64,000 nt of DNA. It comes from Marinobacter sp. CHS3-4 (GTDB taxonomy: Bacteria; Pseudomonadota; Gammaproteobacteria; Pseudomonadales; Oleiphilaceae). Below, one piece after another: positions 9,126 through 16,856 of this stretch; the stretch's first letter is position 1, and each line of letters opens with the position of its first letter. The DNA lies in assembly GCF_030053415.1 (NCBI RefSeq), contig NZ_JASGBJ010000001.1:868001-932000 (forward strand), read 5' to 3'. Both the position numbers and the translations under genes were made by a program. Below the pieces are notes generated by a model that was given only the letters and a program-made list of their open reading frames with translations, was not told the origin of the DNA and did not search any database.

Positions 9126-10238
9126 TTAGTTTACCGGAGTTTTGCTGCCATCTGAATGCCATTCGTAAACGACAAACTCAAATGACTCCATATCGCCGGC
9201 TTTATCGTATTCCACGGTGCCGATCGGGGTCTGAAAGGTGCCGGCGCGCAGCGCGTCAGCCACTTCGAACGGATCTTTTGAATCAGCCGCTTCGATACCC
9301 TCGGCCACCAGCTGTACAGCAGTGTAAGAGGTAAGTACGAACGGGCCGGAAGGATCTTCGCCCTTATCGGTAAAGGCTTTCACCAGTTCCTGGTTTTCTT
9401 CTTTCTTGTCGAAGCTTGGTGGCAGTGTAACCAGCAGGCCTTCGGCAGCATCGCCAGCGATGGTGTTGATGTCTTTGTTACCAACGCCTTCCGGGCCCAT
9501 GAAGGTAGCGTCCAGGCCAGCCTGTCCAGCCTGGCGCAGAATCAGACCCAGCTCAGGGTGATAACCACCGTAGTAGACATAATCAACATCGGCCTGCTTC
9601 AGCTTGGTAACCAGTGAAGAGAAGTCTTTGTCGCCGGCCGTGATGCCTTCAAACATGGCAACTTCTATGCCCTTATCAGTCAGGGTGTCACGAACCGCGG
9701 TGGCGATACCTTCACCGTACTGCTGCTTGTCGTGAATAACCGCGACGCGCTCCGGATTCAGGCTTGCCAGGTGGTTGGCTGCAACCGGGCCCTGCATGCT
9801 GTCCAGACCGATGGTACGGAACACCAGTTCATAGCCACGCTCGGTGATTTCCGGGCTGGTGGAAGCCGGTGTGATCATCAGAATGCCTTCGTCTTCGTAG
9901 ATATCAGACGCCGGCTGCGTGGAGCTGGAGCACAGATGACCGATCACAAAGCGAACGCCGTCGTTGACCATGTTATTGGCAACGGTTACGGCCTGCTTGG
10001 GGTCACAAACGTCGTCGTATTCAACGGCAACGAGCTCTTCGCCCATGACGCCGCCATTGGCGTTGATCTGTTCGATCGCCATGCGGGCACCGGCGAACTG
10101 CATGTCACCGTACTGGGCAACAGGGCCGGTCATCGGGCCAGCAATACCAATCTGGATTTCGGCGGCGGCATGGCCAGCGCCCATAACGGCGATGGATGCA
10201 CCGATAGCGGTTACGAGTTTTTTGACGGGTGTCTTCAT
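9126..10238 (-). CDS. livK: Branched-chain amino acid ABC transporter substrate-binding protein LivK/LivJ
   Basis: 370-residue periplasmic binding protein of the Leu/Ile/Val type (peripla_BP_6). Signal peptide to about residue 27 (ends GAGHAAA-E). The mature start IQIGIAGPMTGPVAQYGDMQ and the segments VEYDDVCDPKQAVTVANNMV, FVIGHLCSSSTQPAS and YYGGYHPELGLILRQAGQ are family hallmarks. A pair of cysteines (in VCDPK and HLCSSS) probably forms the conserved disulfide. It is the first gene of the operon; an AGGACA ribosome-binding site precedes the ATG. Ligand within the family (Leu, Ile, Val, Thr, Ala) cannot be decided. Confidence 0.93.
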   Translation of the reverse strand: MKTPVKKLVTAIGASIAVMGAGHAAAEIQIGIAGPMTGPVAQYGDMQFAGARMAIEQINANGGVMGEELVAVEYDDVCDPKQAVTVANNMVNDGVRFVIGHLCSSSTQPASDIYEDEGILMITPASTSPEITERGYELVFRTIGLDSMQGPVAANHLASLNPERVAVIHDKQQYGEGIATAVRDTLTDKGIEVAMFEGITAGDKDFSSLVTKLKQADVDYVYYGGYHPELGLILRQAGQAGLDATFMGPEGVGNKDINTIAGDAAEGLLVTLPPSFDKKEENQELVKAFTDKGEDPSGPFVLTSYTAVQLVAEGIEAADSKDPFEVADALRAGTFQTPIGTVEYDKAGDMESFEFVVYEWHSDGSKTPVN

Positions 10239-10312
10239 TGATTATGTCCTGTGAGGTTTCAGGGTTTCTTATGTTCTCAGCGGATTAAACAAACACTACG
10301 GCCGATTCCTTG

Positions 10313-11218
10313 TCAAGAATCGGTTGAGTCCTCATCATCCTGATGGACCAGCTTGCGGAAGTTCTCATGGTCGGTGAGCTCCGCAAAACTGGGGTCGACT
10401 GAGGCATCGTCCCTGTAAGCCTCGGAAATCTCGAGCGCGCCTTTCAGCGTCTCCACTGCGTCATCCCAGCGACCAATCTCGGCATAGGCACAAGCCAGCT
10501 GATACAGCGCATGTCCATTGCCGGGGGCCAGTTTCAGCGCGCGCTGGCAAAGACTAATCGCCCACAACGGTTCCTGCATTTCCAGTACCGCGTCGGCTTT
10601 GTAGCTCAAAGCTTCTACGTCGTCGGGGCGCAGGTCAAGTATTGCATCATACGCCGCAATCTTATTCTGATGCGAGGTTTCCTGGCTGGCTTGTAGCCAG
10701 AGCGAGTGCACTTCGTTCGTGCGCTCAATTTCCTTCTGGTTTTGCTGAATGATGTCGGATTTCTGCCTGAGCTGGTCTTCGATGAAATCGAGTCTGTTTT
10801 CATACTCCACGACCAGTTCGTTGACCCGCTTCTCGGCAAGGCTGGACAACTGGTTGCGCATATCGCGAATGGAGTTCCAGCCAATCATAACCAGAATCGA
10901 GGTAGCGCCCGCGATCAGGTAGAAAAAGTAGGTCACCGTGTCGGTCGCGTAGGACATGGTCTTGTCGGCGACGGACAGTTCTTTGTCCACCACCTTTTCG
11001 ATCAGCTCTGCGCGGGTGTTCATCATTTCCTTGCGCAGGGCTTTGCTTTCCTCCAACAGGTAGAGTTCGACGAAAGGGGTGTACATGGGCTCTTCGAGGT
11101 TGCCGATACGATCCTTCACGTCTTCTGCGCTCACGTCTCCTTCACCCTGTTGTGCCTGGGACGCCGTTGCAACCAGCAGGGCGATTACTGTCACGATCAG
11201 TGTTTTTAAAGCGGTCAT
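10313..11218 (-). CDS. Membrane-anchored coiled-coil TPR protein of unknown function
   Basis: 301 residues from the ATG at 11218; an in-frame TTG at 11248 would only lengthen the basic leader. Order of parts: signal sequence (1-22, ending SQA), a helical periplasmic segment, one transmembrane helix (about 97-114, YFFYLIAGATSILVMIGW), a long charged coiled coil (118-175), then two or three TPR units (about 180-265, with LDLRPDDVEALSYKAD and LKLAPGNGHALYQLACAYAE). The topology suggests a periplasmic head and a cytoplasmic TPR scaffold. It is divergent from the MarR gene. I do not recognise a named family and assign no function. Confidence 0.75.
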   Translation of the reverse strand: MTALKTLIVTVIALLVATASQAQQGEGDVSAEDVKDRIGNLEEPMYTPFVELYLLEESKALRKEMMNTRAELIEKVVDKELSVADKTMSYATDTVTYFFYLIAGATSILVMIGWNSIRDMRNQLSSLAEKRVNELVVEYENRLDFIEDQLRQKSDIIQQNQKEIERTNEVHSLWLQASQETSHQNKIAAYDAILDLRPDDVEALSYKADAVLEMQEPLWAISLCQRALKLAPGNGHALYQLACAYAEIGRWDDAVETLKGALEISEAYRDDASVDPSFAELTDHENFRKLVHQDDEDSTDS

Positions 11219-11294
11219 TAATGGATTGTTCCGTTGGCTGTGACTCAAAAAGGTGCAGACTTTATCACAGCGTCTTGCATTTGTTGGAATAAAG

Positions 11295-11313
11295 ACCTCT
11301 AATACTTAGGGGT
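11295..11313. promoter_or_regulatory. Candidate MarR operator overlapping a -10 box
   Basis: The dyad ACCTCTAA-TAC-TTAGGGGT (7 of 8 bases symmetric) lies 39 bases before the MarR start. It overlaps TCTAAT (11298-11303), which sits 17 bases after TTGCAT (11275-11280), a weak promoter pair. Autoregulation by the adjacent MarR protein is the natural guess. Confidence 0.4.
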
Positions 11314-11351
11314 GTAAACATTTTCCTCACAACCAATCCTGGAGTTTTGAA

Positions 11352-11846
11352 TTGGACAGCTATGAAGGTGTTCTGGTGGCCTTGCGCCGCGTCATTCGCG
11401 CGACGGACCTGCATTCCAAGCGTCTGAGCAAGCATGCTGGTTTGACCGGGCCGCAATTGTTGATCATGCGCAGCATTCGGGATCTGGGCGAGGTCACCAT
11501 CGGTACGATTGCTGAGAAGGTGAGTCTGAGTCAGGCGACGGTGACAACCATTCTGGACCGCCTGGAGCATCGGAAGCTGGTTTATCGGGTGCGCAGTACC
11601 CAGGATAAACGCAAGGTGCATGCGCATTTGACGTCCGAGGGTGCGGATATTCTGGCACGTGCCCCGCAGCCGTTGCAGGAGAATTTTATTCAGAAGTTTC
11701 AGAGTCTGGCGGAGTGGGAGCAGACGATGATTCTGGCGTCTTTGCAGCGGGTGGCGAATATGATGGACGCGGACGACATTGATGCGTCGCCGGTTCTGGA
11801 TGTGGGGCCGGTGCTTCGGGAGGATGGCTGGAAGGCCAAATCTTGA
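11352..11846 (+). CDS. MarR family transcriptional regulator
   Basis: 164 residues. The start is a TTG with GGAG 7 bases upstream; no in-frame ATG gives a complete domain. Winged helix-turn-helix at about 49-95: VTIGTIAEKVSLSQATVTTI is helices 2-3 and RVRSTQDKRKVHAHLT is the wing with the family's D-KR motif. Flanking helices provide the dimer interface. The C-terminal 20 residues (DASPVLDVGPVLREDGWK) are an unusual tail beyond the standard fold. The effector and targets are unknown; the only neighbour it could control directly is the divergent TPR gene. Confidence 0.88.
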   Translation: MDSYEGVLVALRRVIRATDLHSKRLSKHAGLTGPQLLIMRSIRDLGEVTIGTIAEKVSLSQATVTTILDRLEHRKLVYRVRSTQDKRKVHAHLTSEGADILARAPQPLQENFIQKFQSLAEWEQTMILASLQRVANMMDADDIDASPVLDVGPVLREDGWKAKS

Positions 11847-11857
11847 GTTTGCGGGCT

Positions 11858-12082
11858 GGTTCGGGGGTGGTGGTCAATTTTCTTTGGAAAAAGAACTCGC
11901 TGCGCTCAGACATCTTTATTCCGGCAGAAAGTTGACCACCACCCCCAAACCGAATTGACAGTTCAGTGAACTCAAATTTGTTCTGCCCATTCCGGAATGA
12001 GCCGCGGAGCGAGGACTTTTTCTGACAGGACAGGGTGTCTGAGCGCAGCGAGTTCCTGTCCCGAAGAAAAAGTTATCGCTCC
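11858..12082. repeat. Mosaic of nested inverted repeats (REP/MITE-like)
   Basis: Three inverted-repeat pairs fill the gap between MarR and lon. (A) 11858-11883 pairs with 11926-11951 (24 of 26). (B) 11893-11912 pairs with 12036-12055 (20 of 20). (C) 12006-12034 pairs with 12055-12082 in three blocks (GGAGCGA/TCGCTCC, ACTTTTTCT/AGAAAAAGT, GGACAGG/CCTGTCC). A 13-bp palindrome AGTTCAGTGAACT sits at 11960-11972. The TCTGAGCGCAGCGAGTTC unit has the look of a dispersed extragenic palindrome. No gene is visible here; short reading frames across it are artefacts. Confidence 0.75.
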
Positions 12083-12113
12083 GAGGCGGGCAGGCCACCA
12101 AGCCACCCAGAGA

Positions 12114-14564
12114 CTAGTGCACCGACGCTCCCTTCTTGGGTTTGTTGCCAAAGCACACCTGATACACGTCGCTGTACTGCTTGGCGAAGTTCACCGTCAG
12201 GCCCTCTTTCAAATAGTCAGGCAGCTCTTCGTAGTCGCCACGGTTGCCTTCCGGCAGGATCAGGTTGCTGATCTTTTGCCGTCTGGCGGCAATGACCTTT
12301 TCCCGGATTCCGCCCACAGGGAGCACCTGGCCCGTGAGGGTCAGTTCGCCGGTCATGGCGATGTTCTGCTGCGGCGCTTCTTTTCTGGCAATCGACAGCA
12401 GGGCCGTGGCCATGGTGACGCCGGCGCTGGGGCCGTCCTTCGGGGTTGCGCCTTCGGGTACGTGAAGGTGCACGAAGGATTTGTCGAAGAAGGTCGGGTC
12501 GCCCTTATAGCGTTTGAGGTTCGATGACACATAGCTGTAGGCGATTTCGGCGGATTCTTTCATCACATCGCCAAGCTGCCCCGTCAGTTTGAAGCCGCGC
12601 TGGCTGCTGTGGACCCGGGAGGCCTCTATACTCAGGGTGGCACCGCCCATGGCAGTCCAGGCCAGGCCGGTCACCACGCCGATGCCTTTCAGTGATTTCT
12701 CTTTCTTGAAGGCGGGCTGGCCGAGCAGCTCGGTCAGGTCGGATACGCCGACTTTCACCGGTTCGTCCGGGTTTTCCAGCAGCTTCACGATGCCTTTTCG
12801 GATCACCTTGTGCAGCAGCTTTTCCAGGCTGCGCACGCCAGCTTCGCGGGCATAGCCTTCAATGATCTGTTTGATGGCCGCGTCGGTGATGTTCATCTGC
12901 TTTTTGAGCAAGCCTGCCCGCTTGAGCAGTTTGGGCAGCAAATAATGTTTGGCGATTGCTACCTTCTCTTCGGCGATGTAACCGGACAGACGAATCACGT
13001 CCATGCGGTCCAGCAGCGGGCGCGGAATGGTGTCCAGCTGGTTGGCGGTGCAGATGAACAGCACCTTGGACAGGTCCATGCGCACGTCCAGGTAGTGGTC
13101 CAGAAATTCCTTGTTCTGTTCCGGGTCCAGGGTTTCCAGCAGAGCTGACGCTGGGTCGCCCTGGAAAGAGGCGCCAATTTTGTCGATTTCGTCCAGCATG
13201 ATCACCGGGTTCGACACTTTGGAATCTTTCAGCGCCTGTACGAATTTGCCCGGCATGGCGCCGATGTAGGTTCGGCGGTGTCCTTTGATTTCGGCTTCGT
13301 CGCGCATTCCGCCCAGGCTGAAACGGTAGAATTCCCGACCCAGGGCATCGGCAACTGAATGGCCGATGGAGGTTTTTCCCACGCCGGGCGGGCCCACCAG
13401 CAACAGGATGGAACCGCTGACTTCGCCTTTAAACGTGCCTTCCGCCAGGAATTCCACAATCCGGTCTTTCACGTCATGCAAGCCGTCGTGATCCCGGTCG
13501 AGAATGCGGCGGGCTTCGGCCAGGTCGAAATGATCTTCGGACGACACGCCCCAGGGAACCTGGGTGAGCCAGTCCAGGTAGTTGCGAGTGACGCCGTATT
13601 CCGGCGAGCCCTGTTCCAGCACCTGAAGTTTCTGTAGCTCGTCGTCAAAGCGTTCCTGCACCTGCTCCGGCGGATCGAGTTTTTCCATCCGCGCCTGGAA
13701 GCGCTCGGCATCAGCGGTCTTGTCATCCTTGGCCATACCCAGTTCGCGCTGAATCACTTTCAGTTGTTCTTTCAGGAAGAATTCGCGCTGGTGTTTCTGA
13801 ACCTTGTCGTTCACTTCTTCGCTGATCTCTGCCTGCAGGCGCGCTACTTCCTGTTCCTTGGCCATCAGTAGCAGCACTTTTTCCATTCGCCTCAGTAGCG
13901 GCACGGTGTCCAGGATTTCCTGCAGCTCGTGGCCGGGAGCGCTGGTCATGGACGCGCCAAAATCGGCCAGGGGTGAACTGTCGTCCGGGCCAAAACGGGA
14001 CAGGTACTGCTTCACCTCTTCGCCATACAGCGGGTTGGTGCGCAAAAGCTCCTTGATGGCGCTGATAATGGCCATCGTATAGGCCTTGAGTTCGTCGGCC
14101 GCCTCGTCGGGCTCTTCGGGATACTCTACTTCCACCAGGTAGGGTGGCTTGCGTCGCAGCCACTGAGTTATTCGAAATCGCTGCAGGCCCTGGGCGATAA
14201 ACTGAATCTTGCCGCTATCCTCCTGGGCGTGATGAACGCGAACCGCGCAGCCAATGGTCTCAAGCTCTTCACTACCTGGGACCCCTTGTTCCGGGTCACT
14301 GTCTTCGACAAAACATATGCCCAGAACCCTGTGGTCCGTTTCACCGACGCGCTTCAGAGTTTGCTGCCAGGGGTTTTGATTGACCACGATAGGCTGCACC
14401 TGAGCCGGGAAGAACGGCCGGTTCGACACAGGCAGCACATACATCCGGCGCGGCATCTGCTGTTTTGGCAGAACCAGGCTCTTGCTGTTTTCGTCTTTGC
14501 CAATGTATTCGGTGACGTCTTCGTCGAGCGCTTCAAACGCGTCGTTGCGGTTTTCGTCGTTCAT
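12114..14564 (-). CDS. lon: ATP-dependent Lon-family protease (endopeptidase La)
   Basis: Soluble hexameric AAA+ serine protease for damaged and regulatory proteins. About 816 residues. N-terminal LON substrate-binding domain (about 40-240, with LPVSNRPFFPAQVQPIVV), coiled region (QREFFLKEQLKVIQRELG), Walker A GPPGVGKTS near residue 390-398, Walker B MLDEIDK, and the C-terminal protease with the catalytic Ser in PKDGPSAG (near 711) and Lys in PVGGIREKVIAARR (near 752). An upstream ATG at 14576 directly abuts a GGAGG, too close to be used, so I prefer 14564. No clpX or hupB is adjacent, so this may be a second Lon paralogue rather than the clpPX-linked one. Confidence 0.92.
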   Translation of the reverse strand: MNDENRNDAFEALDEDVTEYIGKDENSKSLVLPKQQMPRRMYVLPVSNRPFFPAQVQPIVVNQNPWQQTLKRVGETDHRVLGICFVEDSDPEQGVPGSEELETIGCAVRVHHAQEDSGKIQFIAQGLQRFRITQWLRRKPPYLVEVEYPEEPDEAADELKAYTMAIISAIKELLRTNPLYGEEVKQYLSRFGPDDSSPLADFGASMTSAPGHELQEILDTVPLLRRMEKVLLLMAKEQEVARLQAEISEEVNDKVQKHQREFFLKEQLKVIQRELGMAKDDKTADAERFQARMEKLDPPEQVQERFDDELQKLQVLEQGSPEYGVTRNYLDWLTQVPWGVSSEDHFDLAEARRILDRDHDGLHDVKDRIVEFLAEGTFKGEVSGSILLLVGPPGVGKTSIGHSVADALGREFYRFSLGGMRDEAEIKGHRRTYIGAMPGKFVQALKDSKVSNPVIMLDEIDKIGASFQGDPASALLETLDPEQNKEFLDHYLDVRMDLSKVLFICTANQLDTIPRPLLDRMDVIRLSGYIAEEKVAIAKHYLLPKLLKRAGLLKKQMNITDAAIKQIIEGYAREAGVRSLEKLLHKVIRKGIVKLLENPDEPVKVGVSDLTELLGQPAFKKEKSLKGIGVVTGLAWTAMGGATLSIEASRVHSSQRGFKLTGQLGDVMKESAEIAYSYVSSNLKRYKGDPTFFDKSFVHLHVPEGATPKDGPSAGVTMATALLSIARKEAPQQNIAMTGELTLTGQVLPVGGIREKVIAARRQKISNLILPEGNRGDYEELPDYLKEGLTVNFAKQYSDVYQVCFGNKPKKGASVH

Positions 14565-14758
14565 CCGATTCAGCATCCTCCGGAGTATGTGTTAAGCAGA
14601 AATAAGCCTGCGTATTGCCTATCTAGCGGCGACGGTCTGTTTTTCAAGGTAGTCGTTTGCCAGCCAGCCGTGCAGTACGGTTGTGCCTTGAAATCCGTTC
14701 ACCTGCCCCAATTCACAACAGCAATCCAACTTTTAAAAGACGAGCACCAGGTGCCCTT

Positions 14759-15622
14759 ATGATCGATTCACCACATATTTTCGAAGCCACAATGGAAAAC
14801 TTTCAGCAGGACGTGATGGAGGCTTCTGCCCAAGTTCCCGTGCTGGTGGATGTCTGGGCGGAGTGGTGTGCGCCCTGCAAACAACTCATGCCGATTCTGG
14901 ACAAGCTGGCAGACGAGTATCAGGGCGCGTTCAGATTGGCCAAGGTCAACGCTGACGATCAGCAGCAATTAACGGCAAGCCTGGGCGTTCGCAGTTTGCC
15001 AACGGTGATTTTGGTGAAGGATGGCCAGGCCGTGGACGGTTTCAATGAAGGGCGCTCTGAGGGCGATATCCGTCAGATGCTGGACAAGCACGTTGAAGCG
15101 CCAGAAGAAGACCCTTATGACAAATCCCAGCGACTGTGGGAAGAGGGGGATATCGAGGCCGCGTTGGCCGTGCTGACAGATTTGAATCGAAAGAATCCAG
15201 ACGACATCAAAGTGCTGATCGACATCGCACAGTTGAAGGCAGAGCTCGGCGACGTTGAAACGGCGGAGCAGGTGTTCGAAAGTCTTCCTGCGGAAGAAAA
15301 AATGCAGCACAAAGCCAAACAGCTGGCGGCACGAATCAAGTTTCTGAAAGCCTCAGCGGAGCTGCCGCCGGTGCCAGAGCTTGAAGACGCGTTGGATAAA
15401 GACCCCAAAGATCCCAATGCGCTGCATTTGCTGGCCTTGCACCACATTTTGAAAGAGAACAACGCCGAGGCGATGGAATTGCTGATTCGCCTTATGCAGG
15501 TAGACAGCAAATACAAGGACGAGGTCGCTAAAACGACCTTAATAGAGCTATTCGACAAGCTGGGTAATAACAACCCGGATGTCCGAACTTATCGGCGAAA
15601 GCTGTATACCCTCATGCACTGA
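14759..15622 (+). CDS. cnoX: Thioredoxin-TPR chaperone CnoX/YbbN
   Basis: 287-residue cytoplasmic chaperedoxin. The ATG at 14759 has AGGTG upstream; the open frame extends further but lacks family sequence there. An N-terminal thioredoxin fold (about 5-115) carries the active site WCAPC (Cys37 and Cys40) and the cis-Pro loop RSLPTVILV. The C-terminal half has TPR-like helices (LWEEGDIEAALAVLTDLNRK, then DKDPKDPNALHLLALHHILK). E. coli YbbN has SxxC and needs HOCl activation; here the full CxxC implies real redox activity, as in the Caulobacter type. It is divergent from lon and 1 base ahead of the HNH gene. Confidence 0.88.
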   Translation: MIDSPHIFEATMENFQQDVMEASAQVPVLVDVWAEWCAPCKQLMPILDKLADEYQGAFRLAKVNADDQQQLTASLGVRSLPTVILVKDGQAVDGFNEGRSEGDIRQMLDKHVEAPEEDPYDKSQRLWEEGDIEAALAVLTDLNRKNPDDIKVLIDIAQLKAELGDVETAEQVFESLPAEEKMQHKAKQLAARIKFLKASAELPPVPELEDALDKDPKDPNALHLLALHHILKENNAEAMELLIRLMQVDSKYKDEVAKTTLIELFDKLGNNNPDVRTYRRKLYTLMH

Positions 15623-15623
15623 T

Positions 15624-15938
15624 ATGTCGCTGAGACTGCCGCCCCAGCCCGACGAATGTGAGCTTTGCGAACGCCCCGTGGCAAAGCTCACGCGTCACCA
15701 TTTGATCCCCAAGCGGCTTCATCGCAAAAAACGTTTCCAGAAACTGTTCAGTAAAGAGGACCTGGTCACCAGAACGCTCTGGGTGTGCCGACCCTGCCAC
15801 AATGCCATTCACAAAGCGTGCGGCGAGCTTGAGCTGGGCCTGCATTACAACACCCGCAAAGCTCTGCTGGAACTGGACGAATTGCGGCGGTTTGTCGTCT
15901 GGCTGAAGGATAAACCCGAAGATTTCGTGCCGAAGTGA
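15624..15938 (+). CDS. Small HNH-type (treble-clef) protein
   Basis: 104 residues, starting one base after the cnoX stop, so translation is coupled. The zinc ligands are CELC (Cys12, Cys15) and CRPC (Cys55, Cys58). An HNH-like core TRHHLIPKRLH (His25-His26) and CHNAIHK (His59-Asn60, His63) completes a treble-clef ββα-metal fold. The family is usually labelled HNH endonuclease, but solitary members like this one have no known substrate. Its tie to a redox chaperone suggests a stress role; that is inference only. Confidence 0.72.
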   Translation: MSLRLPPQPDECELCERPVAKLTRHHLIPKRLHRKKRFQKLFSKEDLVTRTLWVCRPCHNAIHKACGELELGLHYNTRKALLELDELRRFVVWLKDKPEDFVPK

Positions 15939-16041
15939 CAGAGGTAGAGGCCCGTCATGCAGGTGCGCTTACGCGACAAATCCCAAAGTGTCGCTATACT
16001 CCCTTTCAGATGTCCGATGTGCGACGGTGCCGCTTACCACC

Positions 16042-16779
16042 ATGCGTTGTATTATTGTCTTTATTGTTTCCTGTTCATTTTCCGGCCTCTTGACTGGCTC
16101 AGAGGTCGTTGTGGGTTTTGGTAAGGACAAACCTCCGTTCGTGTTCGGGCGAGATGGTAAAGGACTGGAAATCGACATTTTCAGAGAGGCCCTGGCTTCC
16201 TCTGGCCATTCATTGGTGGTGGAACATTTTGACAACGGCGCGCTGGTGGATGCGGTCACGCGAGGCAGGGTAGACGCGGTTGCCACGGCGCGGAGTGACG
16301 ACCCGGCTCTTTGCCGGGTGGAGCAGTTCATCAAATTCGAGAATGTCGCCGTTAGTCTGGCTGATCGGGGCATGATGGTTGATGAGATTGGTGATCTCGA
16401 AAGCTATCGGGTTGTGGCCTGGGAGCGCGCCTATCAGGATCTGGGCGATGAGTTTTACGGTCTGTTTGCTCCACAGAATAGGGGGGACGATTCACTCTAT
16501 ATGGAGCACCACAGCCAGGCCGCTCAGGTAAAAATGTTCTGGATGGGGAGGGCGGATCTGCTGGTCATCGACAAGGTCATTTTTGAGTGGTACCGAAAGC
16601 AGATGCCGCCTGCCTTGATGAGCCATCGCGATGTTCATTTTCATTCGGTGTTCAGCACGCCCACTTATTACCCCGCTCTCTTTCGGGATAAAGCGCTTTG
16701 CAAGGAGTTCCGTGAAGGGCTTGATGATCTCAAGAGCCGAGGCGACTACGAGCGCCTTTATCAGAGTTATATTCAGTAG
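16042..16779 (+). CDS. Orphan periplasmic solute-binding protein (SBP_bac_3 type)
   Basis: 245 residues from the ATG at 16042, which gives a clean signal peptide (MRCIIVFIVSCSFSGLLTGS). An in-frame GTG at 15988 lies over a TATACT promoter-like sequence and is less likely. The fold signature is that of amino-acid-type binding proteins: GFGKDKPPFVFGRDGKGLEI at the mature start, a GALVDAVTRGRVDAVATA hinge segment, and a C-terminal FREGLDDLKSRGDYERLYQSY helix. No permease or ATPase is nearby, so it may be a sensor or an enzyme-like orphan as found often in marine bacteria. Ligand unknown. Confidence 0.75.
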   Translation: MRCIIVFIVSCSFSGLLTGSEVVVGFGKDKPPFVFGRDGKGLEIDIFREALASSGHSLVVEHFDNGALVDAVTRGRVDAVATARSDDPALCRVEQFIKFENVAVSLADRGMMVDEIGDLESYRVVAWERAYQDLGDEFYGLFAPQNRGDDSLYMEHHSQAAQVKMFWMGRADLLVIDKVIFEWYRKQMPPALMSHRDVHFHSVFSTPTYYPALFRDKALCKEFREGLDDLKSRGDYERLYQSYIQ

Positions 16780-16811
16780 GATAAGTGCTGCAGTCGCTGG
16801 AATGCGCCCAT

Positions 16812-16837
16812 AAAAAACCCCGCCGGAAGCGGGGTTT
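16812..16837 (-). terminator. Rho-independent terminator of kamA
   Basis: AAACCCCGC / GCGGGGTTT with a 5-base loop; on the minus strand it runs into TTTTTT. It is shared by the convergent binding-protein gene, for which the T-run (TTTCTAA) is weaker. Confidence 0.8.
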
Positions 16838-16856
16838 CTAACGCGAGCCGGCTATC

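Noticed and set aside
11997..12527. 176-residue plus-strand frame starting in the repeat region
   Set aside because: It runs from the inverted-repeat mosaic into the antisense of lon, with low-complexity Arg/Ser-rich sequence; a repeat translation artefact.
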